53,040 nt of DNA from Myxococcaceae bacterium. Lineage in GTDB: Bacteria > Myxococcota > Myxococcia > Myxococcales > Myxococcaceae. Shown here piece after piece: positions 45,816 to 53,040 of this stretch. Position 1 is the first letter of the stretch; every line of letters begins with the position of its first letter. The stretch lies in the NCBI GenBank assembly GCA_025459425.1, contig JALOQF010000004.1, positions 1 to 53,040 of the forward strand, given 5' to 3'. The position numbers and the translations under genes are program-made. The notes beneath the pieces are model-generated. The model was not told where the DNA came from and made no database searches. It saw only the letters and a list, made by a program, of their open reading frames with translations.

Positions 45816-46022
45816 GACCGGAGGTGGACCTACACCGCCGCGCCCGGAGAGCGCCACCCTGGCGACGTCGACGGCGCGGGCGTCGACGATGCGCGGGCGC
45901 GCTGCCCGAACCCGGCTCGGGGGCCCGCGCGCCGATTTCGCGCTGCACCCCGTCGCGCGCGACCCGGGCGAGGCCGCACGAAGGGCTATGCTGCGCGCGT
46001 GCCTCTCGACACAAGACGCGGA

Positions 46023-47888
46023 ATGACGGCGCCGTGGAAGAGCCTGGCGGTCGCGGGCGCGTTGTGGGCGCTCGCGCGATGCAGCGCTCCGACGCCCGAG
46101 GTGACGTTTCCGGCGTGCCTCGACGGCGGCGTGTGCACGGGTGGCGCGGTCTGCTGCCGTGACAACACCTGTCGCGCGGTGTGTCCGGCGAGAGATGGCG
46201 GCAGCAGCGGCGGATCCGCCGGGGGCGCGGCGACGGGAGGGGGCGCCGCGGGCGGAAACCTGGAAGGGGGTGGAAGCGCAGGTGGCGACGCCGGCGGCTC
46301 CATGGGCGGCGGCGCGGGCGGGGCCAGCGCTGGTGGTGTCGCGGGTGGATTCACCACCGGCGGCGGGACGGCCGGTGGCTCCGGGACGGCCGGTGGCTCG
46401 ACGACGGCTGGCGGCGCGGCGGGTGGCGTCAACACCGGTGGCGGCGCGGCCGGTGGCTCGACGGCTGGCGGTGGCGCGAGCGGGGCCGACGGCGGCTGCC
46501 CGTGCCCGACGGGCCAGCGCTGCACCAGCGGCGCCTGCGTGGCCTGCAACCCCGCCGAGTTCAGCTGCTTCGACACCGTCGACGACGACTGTGACGGCTT
46601 CACCGACTGCGCCGACCCGGACTGTGACGCGCGCGTCTGCAACGACGGCAACGCCTGCACCACCACCGACCGCTGCGCGAACCGCCTCTGCACCGGAACC
46701 ACGACGTCGTGTGGCGCGCCGCCGGGCGCTCCGAGCTGCTACGGGCCGGGCGCCTGCCTCGGTGATGGCGGCTGCGCCTTTCCCTTCCTCGCGGACGCCG
46801 GCTGTGACGACGGCAACGCGTGCACGCAGAACGACCGCTGCGCCAACGGCACCTGCCAGGGCACGCCGCGGAGCTGCCCTGCTCCGGGCGCGTGCTTCGC
46901 GGGCGCGGGCACCTGCAACCCGGCCACCGGGCAGTGCGTCTTCACCGCCTCCGACGCTGGCGCGCCGTGCGATGACGGCAACCTCTGCACCCACTCGGAC
47001 CGCTGCGTCGACGCGGGCGTCTGCCAGGGCTTTCCCCGGTGCGCCTTCGTGTCGAACCCGTGCACTGCTGGCGTGTGCGACCCGTCGACTGGCGTGTGCG
47101 GCACCGGCACCAACCTGCCCAACGGCACGCCGTGCACGCAGGAGGGCTTCCCCGGCTTCGGCTGCCCCATCACCGGCACGTGCCAGAACGGGAGCTGCAT
47201 GGGCACGTCTCCGCCCGTCGCCTGCAACGACTTCAGCGCCTGCACCACGAACGACACCTGCAACGCCATGGGCACCTGCGTCGGCACGCCCACCACCACC
47301 TGCGACGACGGGAACCCCTGCACCATCAACGACACCTGCACCTCGGGGACCTGTACGGGCACGCCACGCACCGGCGCCTGCAACGACAACAACCCGTGCA
47401 CGATGAACGACGTCTGCTCGAACGGGACGTGCACCGGCGCGGCGCAGAGCGGCGGCACCTGCGACGACAACAACCCGTGCACCACCAACGACGTGTGCCA
47501 GGCGGGCGTCTGCCGCGGCACCAACCTGCCCATCAACACCCCCATCGGGCCCCGGCCGACCGACCGGTGCTGCGTCGGCGCCTTCGGCGGCGGCGTGGCC
47601 TTCGTCACCGACATCAGCAACTCGACGAGCGACTGCGGCGGCTGCGGCATCACCTGTGGTGGCTTCCTCAACTTCTTCGGCTGCGTGCCGACGAAGGGCG
47701 CGCTCACGTGCGGCGACCCGCCGTCAGGCCGCTGCGCGTGCACGGGCCCCTTCGCGTCGCCAGCGCCCAACACCTCGGGGTGGACGTGTACGAGCCAGGG
47801 CCTCTGGGTGCCCACCACGGCCGCCGCGTGCATGGGAGGCCAGCTCATCTCGGCGTCGGGCTCGTGCCCCGCCTACTGCGCACCGTGA
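46023..47888 (+). CDS. Cys-rich repeat lipoprotein
   Basis: 621 residues. Signal peptide MTAPWKSLAVAGALWALARC, lipobox ALARC. A Cys-paired knot (CLDGGVCTGGAVCCRDNTCRAVC) precedes a Gly/Ala/Ser linker (about 60-160). The rest is a chain of disulfide-rich repeats of the form C-D-D-G-N-x-C-T-x-N-D-x-C-x-x-G-x-C-x-G, at least five clear copies plus variants (CDDGNACTQNDRC, CDDGNPCTINDTC, CDDNNPCTTNDVC). These are typical surface proteins of myxobacteria, probably stabilised by calcium or disulfides. Outer surface location inferred from the lipobox. A GTG at 45999 is an alternative start. No enzyme domain seen. Confidence 0.82.
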   Translation: MTAPWKSLAVAGALWALARCSAPTPEVTFPACLDGGVCTGGAVCCRDNTCRAVCPARDGGSSGGSAGGAATGGGAAGGNLEGGGSAGGDAGGSMGGGAGGASAGGVAGGFTTGGGTAGGSGTAGGSTTAGGAAGGVNTGGGAAGGSTAGGGASGADGGCPCPTGQRCTSGACVACNPAEFSCFDTVDDDCDGFTDCADPDCDARVCNDGNACTTTDRCANRLCTGTTTSCGAPPGAPSCYGPGACLGDGGCAFPFLADAGCDDGNACTQNDRCANGTCQGTPRSCPAPGACFAGAGTCNPATGQCVFTASDAGAPCDDGNLCTHSDRCVDAGVCQGFPRCAFVSNPCTAGVCDPSTGVCGTGTNLPNGTPCTQEGFPGFGCPITGTCQNGSCMGTSPPVACNDFSACTTNDTCNAMGTCVGTPTTTCDDGNPCTINDTCTSGTCTGTPRTGACNDNNPCTMNDVCSNGTCTGAAQSGGTCDDNNPCTTNDVCQAGVCRGTNLPINTPIGPRPTDRCCVGAFGGGVAFVTDISNSTSDCGGCGITCGGFLNFFGCVPTKGALTCGDPPSGRCACTGPFASPAPNTSGWTCTSQGLWVPTTAAACMGGQLISASGSCPAYCAP

Positions 47889-47915
47889 CGAACCAATGCT
47901 AGGGAGGACGGTCCG

Positions 47916-49643
47916 ATGCCCGTCTCGTTGAACGACCGCCGCCTCGCTTCGTTGTACGCCTCGCTCGAACGTCGTCATGGGCGCGACCCGTCGGCTGTCG
48001 TGGGCCGCGACCAGGCGCTCGAGCTGCTCGCCGAGGTGGCCGACCGCCCGGGCAAGCCCGCGGCCGCGATGCTGGCCGAGCTGCGCACGCCGGGCCTGTC
48101 GGAAGCGCAGCAGGTCGAGCTCGCCCGCAAGGGCCTCACGAGTGAGGAGCGCGCCGACCTGAAGGCCATTCTGTCACGAGGCGACGTGCCGCTCGCGCCG
48201 GCGGCCCGGCAGTTCCTCGAGGCCGTGCTGGGCGGCGCGCCCGTCGCGAAGGACGCGAGCCTCGACGTGATGACGACGGCGACCGGCGTGCGCGGCACGA
48301 CGCGGCCCGGCGCGACCATCGAGGCCGTCAACGTGAGCGCGGCGGCAGGCTCGGGGCACGACGTCTTCGCCGTGGGCGCGGCCGACGACGCCGGGCGCTT
48401 CTCGGCCAGGCTGTCGGGCCCACAGCGGCCCCGGCCCGGCGACTTCGTGAAGCTGCGCGCGCGCTTCGACGACGGCACCACCAGTGACTGGGTGACGGTG
48501 CGCGCCGACGGGCGCGACGAGCGGGCCGCCGGGCTGCTGGTCAATCGCCTCGAGCTGTCCACCACGTCGAGCGGCCGCGTGGCGGTGACGTCGCGCGACG
48601 ACGAGGCGCACCTGAGCGAGCCCGGCGCCAGGCTCCAGTTCATCAACGTTCGCACCGGCGCGACCGAGCAGGTGACGCTCGACGCCCAGGGCCGGCTGCC
48701 GAAGGACTTCGCGCTCGCCGGCAAGGCCGGAGACCGCTTCTCCATCGCCGTCACCGACGGCGCCCACAACCGCACCTTCCGCGAGGTGGCGGGCTTCGTC
48801 ACGGTGGCAGGCGGTGCGCGCGCGGGCGGCCTCGTGCCCACACCAGGACTGCACAAGGACGAGCTGAACGCCGACGGCACCCCGAAGATGAAGGCCGTCA
48901 CCTACACGGGCCCGCTCTTCCGCGACGGTGTGTCGATGCACGACGTGCAGCAGGGCAGCCTCGCCAACTGCTACTTCCCGGCGGCCGTCGCGGCGCTCGC
49001 GCACCTGCGGCCCGAGCTCATTCAGCGGCTCATTCGCGACAACGGCGACGGCACCTTCACCGTCACCTTCACCCAGCGCGACTGGGCCACCGGCCGGACG
49101 AAGAAGGTGCCCGTCACCGTCGACTCGGACCTGTGGACGAAGCCCGACAAGGGCACCGCGGCGTACGGGCGTGGTGGCACCGACCACACCCCGGCCTCGA
49201 TGGAGCTCTGGTACCCGCTCCTCGAGAAGGCCTACGCGCAGTGGAAGGGCAGCTACGACGTCGTCGGCAACGGCGGCGTGGCGAGCGACGTCTTCGAGGA
49301 GCTCACCGGCGAGGCGGGCGACTACTACGACCTCCACGCGCGCACGAACCCCGACACCCTGTGGCAGCGCATCACCCAGGCCATCGACGAGAAGCGCCCG
49401 GTCGCGGCGGGCACGCACGAAGAGAAGGGCCCGGTGCACTACACGAACACCGGCGTCTTCGGCGACCACGCGTATTCCATCATCGGCTACCAGACCGAGG
49501 GCACCCGGCGCTTCCTGCTGATGCGCAACCCCTGGGGCGACTCGGAGCCGCGCAACAACGGGCCGGACGACGGCGTGTTCAAGCTCGAGCTGGGCCGCTT
49601 CATGGAGCTGTTCGCGAACGTGATGACGACGTCGCCCGAGTGA
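47916..49643 (+). CDS. Calpain-like C2 cysteine protease
   Basis: 575 residues. Excellent ribosome site (GGGAGG, eight bases before the ATG). Residues 1-110 are helical. About 115-300 contains two Ig/beta-sandwich modules (PGATIEAVNVSAAAGSGHDVFAVGAADDAGRF; ARLQFINVRTGATEQVTLDAQGRL), of the kind used for secretion or adhesion. The calpain catalytic core follows: QQGSLANCYF (Cys352), GDHAYSIIGY (His518) and RNPWGD (Asn538), the complete C2-family triad. No classical signal peptide; export by another route or intracellular action is open. Bacterial calpains occur sporadically, including in myxobacteria. Substrate unknown. It follows the Cys-rich lipoprotein gene by 27 bp on the same strand. Confidence 0.88.
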   Translation: MPVSLNDRRLASLYASLERRHGRDPSAVVGRDQALELLAEVADRPGKPAAAMLAELRTPGLSEAQQVELARKGLTSEERADLKAILSRGDVPLAPAARQFLEAVLGGAPVAKDASLDVMTTATGVRGTTRPGATIEAVNVSAAAGSGHDVFAVGAADDAGRFSARLSGPQRPRPGDFVKLRARFDDGTTSDWVTVRADGRDERAAGLLVNRLELSTTSSGRVAVTSRDDEAHLSEPGARLQFINVRTGATEQVTLDAQGRLPKDFALAGKAGDRFSIAVTDGAHNRTFREVAGFVTVAGGARAGGLVPTPGLHKDELNADGTPKMKAVTYTGPLFRDGVSMHDVQQGSLANCYFPAAVAALAHLRPELIQRLIRDNGDGTFTVTFTQRDWATGRTKKVPVTVDSDLWTKPDKGTAAYGRGGTDHTPASMELWYPLLEKAYAQWKGSYDVVGNGGVASDVFEELTGEAGDYYDLHARTNPDTLWQRITQAIDEKRPVAAGTHEEKGPVHYTNTGVFGDHAYSIIGYQTEGTRRFLLMRNPWGDSEPRNNGPDDGVFKLELGRFMELFANVMTTSPE

Positions 49644-49646
49644 CGG

Positions 49647-50612
49647 TCACGGCGCGCCGACGAGCCACAACACCAGCGCCGTCACGCCGAACACGGCCGC
49701 GCCGATGAAGCCTCCGTTGGCGAGCCACGCCGTCGTACGCACCCGTTCGTCGAGCTGCCGCGCCTCGGTCATCGACAAGGGCGAGCGGCCGAACAGGCTC
49801 GAGTCCTGGAGCGCCGAGTCGAACTGGCTACGCGCGTCAGCCGACTGGACGCCGAAGATGGCGCCCAGGGCCCCGGCTCCTGCGGCGAGCCCGGCCAACA
49901 CCACGGCGGCGGTGCGCAGCGGCGTCAGCCCTCGCGCCGGGGGCGTCGCAGGCGCGACGAGTGGAGGCGCCGGCGGGGGTGGGAGCTCGGGTCGCACCGT
50001 CACGGGGGCGGGCGACGGCGCTGGTGGCTCGAAGGTTCGCGCGGCGAGGACGACGACTTCCCGCTGGGCGCCATCGAGCGCGCGCGTCGCGACCGTCACC
50101 CGCGCGGCCTCCGAGGTGACGGACATCGAGGTGAGGTCGGCCAGCTTCAGCACGCGCGCGCGCCCGTCTTCGTCGAGCGTCACCTCGAGGCTGGCGACGA
50201 GGCCCAGCGCGTCGCGCGACACCGTCCAGGTGAGCACGAGTCGGCCATCGCGGCGCTCGCCCTGCAGCTCGACCGAGAGCGCCCCCGTCTCTTTGAGCCA
50301 GCTGCGCGCCTCGAGGTAGGGCGTCATCACGCGCGGCGCCTGCGGCACCTGGAAGGTGTGCGACGGCTTGCGCGCGAGGAGCCGCTTGAAGGACTCGGTC
50401 GCCGGCCGCGGCTGCTTCAACGTCGCCTGCACGACGCCGAGGAGCTCGTCGATTTCGCAGCTCGACTCGGCGTCGGTCCCCGTCGCCGCGCGGGCGCGCT
50501 CGAGGAGCTTGAGCGCCTGGGGGTACTGCACCTGCCGGAGCGCCGCCTTCGCCTGCGCCAGCTCCGGTGGCGCAGCGCCGACGAGCAGCAGAAGCGCGAG
50601 CCCCACACTCAC
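49647..50612 (-). CDS. Exported hypothetical protein with TPR-like N-terminus and membrane helices
   Basis: 321 residues from a GTG that overlaps the stop of the upstream lipoprotein gene by 3 nt. Signal VSVGLALLLLVGAAPPELAQ, then a tetratricopeptide-like helix pair (KAALRQVQYPQALKLLERARAATG, CEIDELLGVVQATLKQPRPATESFKRLLARKPSHTF), a beta-rich middle (LSVELQGERRDGRLVLTWTVSRD), a Pro-rich linker (PAPSPAPVTVRPELPPPPAPPL), and two C-terminal hydrophobic segments (AAVVLAGLAAGAGALGAIFG, FIGAAVFGVTALVLWLVG). This architecture of TPR, linker and membrane tail is frequent in myxobacterial genomes; role unknown. Coupled to the lipoprotein, it could be an envelope partner. Confidence 0.72.
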   Translation of the reverse strand: MSVGLALLLLVGAAPPELAQAKAALRQVQYPQALKLLERARAATGTDAESSCEIDELLGVVQATLKQPRPATESFKRLLARKPSHTFQVPQAPRVMTPYLEARSWLKETGALSVELQGERRDGRLVLTWTVSRDALGLVASLEVTLDEDGRARVLKLADLTSMSVTSEAARVTVATRALDGAQREVVVLAARTFEPPAPSPAPVTVRPELPPPPAPPLVAPATPPARGLTPLRTAAVVLAGLAAGAGALGAIFGVQSADARSQFDSALQDSSLFGRSPLSMTEARQLDERVRTTAWLANGGFIGAAVFGVTALVLWLVGAP

Positions 50613-52417
50613 GGAAGCACCAGCTGGTTGAGGACGAGGCCTGGCCGGGCGCCGCCGACCGCACCGCCAGCGGGGCCCGGAATGAAGGTCACGCCGCTCG
50701 ACGTGAAGTTCTGAGGCGACACCCCGACCGTCACGAGGGGAATCGACGAACCGCCGGCGCCCGCCCCTCCGTTGCCGCCGGGCCCGCCAGGTCCACCGGG
50801 AGATCCAGCCGGTCCACCCGGCACGACGTCTCCTGGCGACGAAGGCGCGCAGACCTCGCTGCACTGCTGGCGCGTGCACGGCCCCATGGCGCACCTCGCC
50901 GAGGCGCCATCGACGCCGGCCCCACCCGCCGCCCCGGTTCCTCCCGACGACGGCAGGCCGCCGTGCCCCGCGGCCGACGACTGCAGGAGCGAGCTCGTCA
51001 GCGTCACGGCCGAGGTCCCCGAGATGAAGAGCGCGACCGACGAGCCACCGCCCGGCCCACCCTGCCCCGCCCCGCCACCGAGCCCACCGCACCCGCAACG
51101 CCCCACGCCTGCGTCGACGGTGCCCGTCGTGGTGGGACACAGGAGCATGTTGTTCATGCACGGCGTCACGCCTCCACACGCCAGCACACAGCCACTGCGC
51201 GTCTGGCCCGGGAGCCCCAACACGCCGTTCCCGCCGGGCCTGCCAGTCGTGCCATCACCACCGCGGCCGGCGACGAAACCCGCCATCGAGAAGAACCCAC
51301 CATCGGAAGGCAGGCCGCTCGTGCCCGCGTCTCCGGGTGACGGCAGGCCGCAATCGACTTCGCCCTGGCAGACGACCGCCCCACCTGCGGGGGACGGCGG
51401 CGCGGCGACGCCACCATCGGCCCCGCGGCCCGCGATGAGGTGTACCTGGCTCAAGATGACGCGGCTGTTCAGCACCCGCACGGCGTAGCTCGACTCGGAC
51501 GGCTGGGTGGCGTTCGCCGAGCGCACGGTGAGATGCGACAACGAGAGGGCGATGCCCGTGTTCCCAGAGATGAGGACGCCCTGAGGGCTCGGCGTCGCGA
51601 TGATGGTGCGCGTGCGCGCGGCCGGGTCGCAGTCACGCTGCCACGTCGGCGTGACGGCTCCGACGATGCTGTCGCTCGAGAGCCCGATGCCCAGCGTCAC
51701 GTCTTCGGCGTAGGTGCCGGGCTGCAACGCGATGGTGATGCCCGAGCGGGTCTCTGCGCGAAGCAGGGCCGCTCCGAGGGTCTGCACGGGCGATGCAGGC
51801 GAATCGCCCAGGTTCGAGTCACTGCCACCGTCGGGCTGCACGAAGATGGTGGCGTTCACCGGCAGCGGAGGCAGCGTGCACGTCCCCCCCGCGCTGCCAC
51901 CGCTCGAGCCACCACCGGCCCCGCCACCGCTCGAGCCAGCGTCGACGCCGCCATCTCGCGGAGCCCCGGCATCCACGTCGCCTCCTCCGCCAGCGCCACC
52001 GGCGATGGAACCGCCGCCTGCAGTCCCGCCACCTGCTGCACCACCACCTGCTGCATTGCCACCGGCGACAGTCCCGCCCGCATCACCACCGCCCGCTCCG
52101 GCCCCACCGGCCGTGCCGCCGCCGACGACGTCACCACCCGCGACACCGCCGCCCACCGTTCCACCGGCACTGCCACCGCCGCCGCTGCCACCCCCCATCG
52201 AGGCCCCGCCTGCAGCACCGCCGCCCGTCCCGCCCCCGTCACCACCTCCCGCCCCGTCGAGACAGCGGCCGTCCACACACCGGCCGCCACCCTCACAGTC
52301 CGCGTCCTGGCGGCAGAAGGCGAGGGCCGAGATGGGCAAGGGGGAGGGGTCGCAGGTCGACGTCGCCACCAGGAACGCGAGGGCCAGACCAACACGGCGA
52401 AGCAACACGCAGAGCAC
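50609..52417 (-). CDS. Beta-helix lipoprotein with long Gly-rich linker
   Basis: 602 residues. MLCVLLRRVGLALAFLVATSTC is a lipoprotein signal (lipobox TSTC). A Cys motif (CRQDADCEGGGRCVDGRC) is followed by a Gly/Ala/Ser linker (about 56-182) and a parallel beta-helix-like domain. That domain opens with the DUF1565-type stretch NATIFVQPDGGSDSNLGDSPASPVQTLGAALLRAETRSGITIALQPGTYAEDV. The last third is again Gly-rich (GGAGQGGPGGGSS, GGPGGPGGNGGAG), reminiscent of collagen-like or PE_PGRS low complexity. Likely a surface-exposed adhesin or polysaccharide-binding protein. Same overall plan as other lipoproteins in this window. Divergent from the last kinase; the 60-bp gap must hold both promoters. 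Confidence 0.78.
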   Translation of the reverse strand: MLCVLLRRVGLALAFLVATSTCDPSPLPISALAFCRQDADCEGGGRCVDGRCLDGAGGGDGGGTGGGAAGGASMGGGSGGGGSAGGTVGGGVAGGDVVGGGTAGGAGAGGGDAGGTVAGGNAAGGGAAGGGTAGGGSIAGGAGGGGDVDAGAPRDGGVDAGSSGGGAGGGSSGGSAGGTCTLPPLPVNATIFVQPDGGSDSNLGDSPASPVQTLGAALLRAETRSGITIALQPGTYAEDVTLGIGLSSDSIVGAVTPTWQRDCDPAARTRTIIATPSPQGVLISGNTGIALSLSHLTVRSANATQPSESSYAVRVLNSRVILSQVHLIAGRGADGGVAAPPSPAGGAVVCQGEVDCGLPSPGDAGTSGLPSDGGFFSMAGFVAGRGGDGTTGRPGGNGVLGLPGQTRSGCVLACGGVTPCMNNMLLCPTTTGTVDAGVGRCGCGGLGGGAGQGGPGGGSSVALFISGTSAVTLTSSLLQSSAAGHGGLPSSGGTGAAGGAGVDGASARCAMGPCTRQQCSEVCAPSSPGDVVPGGPAGSPGGPGGPGGNGGAGAGGSSIPLVTVGVSPQNFTSSGVTFIPGPAGGAVGGARPGLVLNQLVLP

Positions 52418-52477
52418 CTCGGTGATGGACGCGACAGCGGCGAGCCCCGTCGACTTGACGTACGGTGTGGAAGCTTA

Positions 52478-53040
52478 TGGGGCCTGTCGGCACGAGCAAG
52501 ACGTGGACGCCCGGGCTGCAGGTCGGTCGTCATCTTCTGCTCCGGGAATTGGCGCGCGGTGGCATGGCCGAGATCTGGCTCGCGCAGCAGCCGGGGCCGC
52601 AGGGGTTCAGCCGTGAGGTGGTGATCAAGCGCATCATCACCTCGGGCGCCGAGCAGCCGGCCGACTTCGAGAAGCTCTTCTTCGACGAGGCACGGCTGGC
52701 GTCGCAGCTGAGCCACCCCAACATCGTGCAGCTCTTCGCCTTCGACGAGGCCGACGACGGCACGCCCTACCTGGTGATGGAATACCTCGCTGGCGAGAGC
52801 CTCGCGAAGGTGCAGCGCGAGCTCATCACCCTGGGGCAGCCCATGGCGGCCAGCCGCGCCGTCGCCATCATCGAGCGCTGCGCGCAGGGCCTCGGGTACG
52901 CGCACCGCAAGCGGGGGCCGACGGGAGAGCCGCTCGAGATCGTCCACCGCGACGTGTCTCCGCAGAACGTCCTCGTCGGCGCCGACGGCGTCGCGCGCCT
53001 CGTCGACTTCGGCATCGCGCGCGCGAGCTCGAAGCGGCGT
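52478..53040 (+). CDS. Ser/Thr protein kinase, N-terminal part (runs off window)
   Basis: The 187 complete codons present cover the N-lobe and the catalytic loop. MGPVGTSKTWTPGLQVGRHLLLRELARGGMAEIWLAQQ is a kinase glycine loop (ARGGMAEIW), VVIKRII gives the Lys, FEKLFFDEARLASQLSHPNIVQLF the C-helix Glu, YLVMEYLAGESLAKV the hinge, IVHRDVSPQNVLVG the catalytic loop and VDFGIARA the DFG motif. HRDVSPQN is typical of the myxobacterial kinase expansion. The gene continues past 53040, so membrane anchor and sensor part are unseen. Start at the ATG after gaagctt. Confidence 0.93.

Noticed and set aside
45816..46994. N-terminal extension of the kinase through the neighbouring gene
   Set aside because: The open frame continues only because of base composition; it overlaps the opposite-strand lipoprotein and gives an Ala/Arg low-complexity product.
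50609..52417. PE_PGRS or collagen homology of the Gly-rich lipoprotein
   Set aside because: Similarity is compositional only; the lipobox, Cys motif and DUF1565-like segment identify it as a myxobacterial-type beta-helix lipoprotein.
52455..52477. Promoter for the last kinase (TTGACG box)
   Set aside because: A -35-like hexamer exists at 52455, but the spacing to any -10-like sequence is wrong and the start codon is only 18 bp further.

Overview
The window is chromosomal DNA from a GC-rich bacterium, most likely a myxobacterium (Myxococcota, former Deltaproteobacteria). This is inferred from gene content: Hanks-type Ser/Thr kinases with the HRD[IV]xPQN signature, many lipoproteins with long Gly/Ala/Ser linkers, a bacterial calpain, a response regulator fused to EAL, a VLCAD-type acyl-CoA dehydrogenase and strong G/C bias at third codon positions. 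No rRNA, tRNA, CRISPR array or insertion sequence was seen.

Layout. 1-1577: the 3' end of katG and, convergent with it, sdaA. 1578-5290 is an accessory island, visibly richer in A+T for its first 2.3 kb. It holds an ABC/AAA-type ATPase overlapping a TOPRIM/DUF4276-like protein (a candidate two-gene defence system), a frameshifted endonuclease/exonuclease/phosphatase gene, and a 430-bp array of twenty exact 21-bp units sharing a gTTGGCG core. 5296-12933: small hypothetical and exported proteins, a squalene/phytoene synthase, an AI-2E-type permease and two large lipoproteins. 13119-18037: a co-directional stretch of acyl-CoA dehydrogenase, lipoprotein, fatty-acid desaturase and rsgA. 18226-26169: a membrane-tethered sigma-like protein, ybaK, an acid-phosphatase-like lipoprotein, a tri-heme lipoprotein, an overlapping TPR-sixA-CHAD operon and a propionyl-CoA carboxylase beta subunit. 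26344-35303: RR-EAL, proline iminopeptidase, a GlnRS with a fused C-terminal tRNA-binding domain, and a full-length Lhr helicase. 35374-35976: an RHH/ParE toxin-antitoxin pair behind a perfect 30-bp palindrome. 36108-41840: membrane, barrel and hydrolase genes, then a TetR regulator divergent from a metallo-beta-lactamase-fold lipoprotein, with two operator-like sites between them. 41850-53040: an ECF sigma/FecR pair, two Ser/Thr kinases (one frameshifted near its end, one cut by the window edge), a Cys-rich repeat lipoprotein, a calpain and a beta-helix lipoprotein.

How the genes work together. Many same-strand neighbours overlap by 1-7 nt and are probably translationally coupled: the ATPase with its TOPRIM-like partner, antitoxin-toxin, ECF sigma-FecR, TPR-sixA-CHAD, acid phosphatase-ybaK, DUF4286-like with an exported protein, and lipoprotein with tetratricopeptide-like protein. 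Lipid metabolism is a second theme (acyl-CoA dehydrogenase, desaturase, PccB, isoprenoid synthase). Signalling is a third (kinases, EAL, ECF/FecR, sigma-like protein, SixA). The most unusual parts are the 1.6-5.3 kb island and its 21-bp array.
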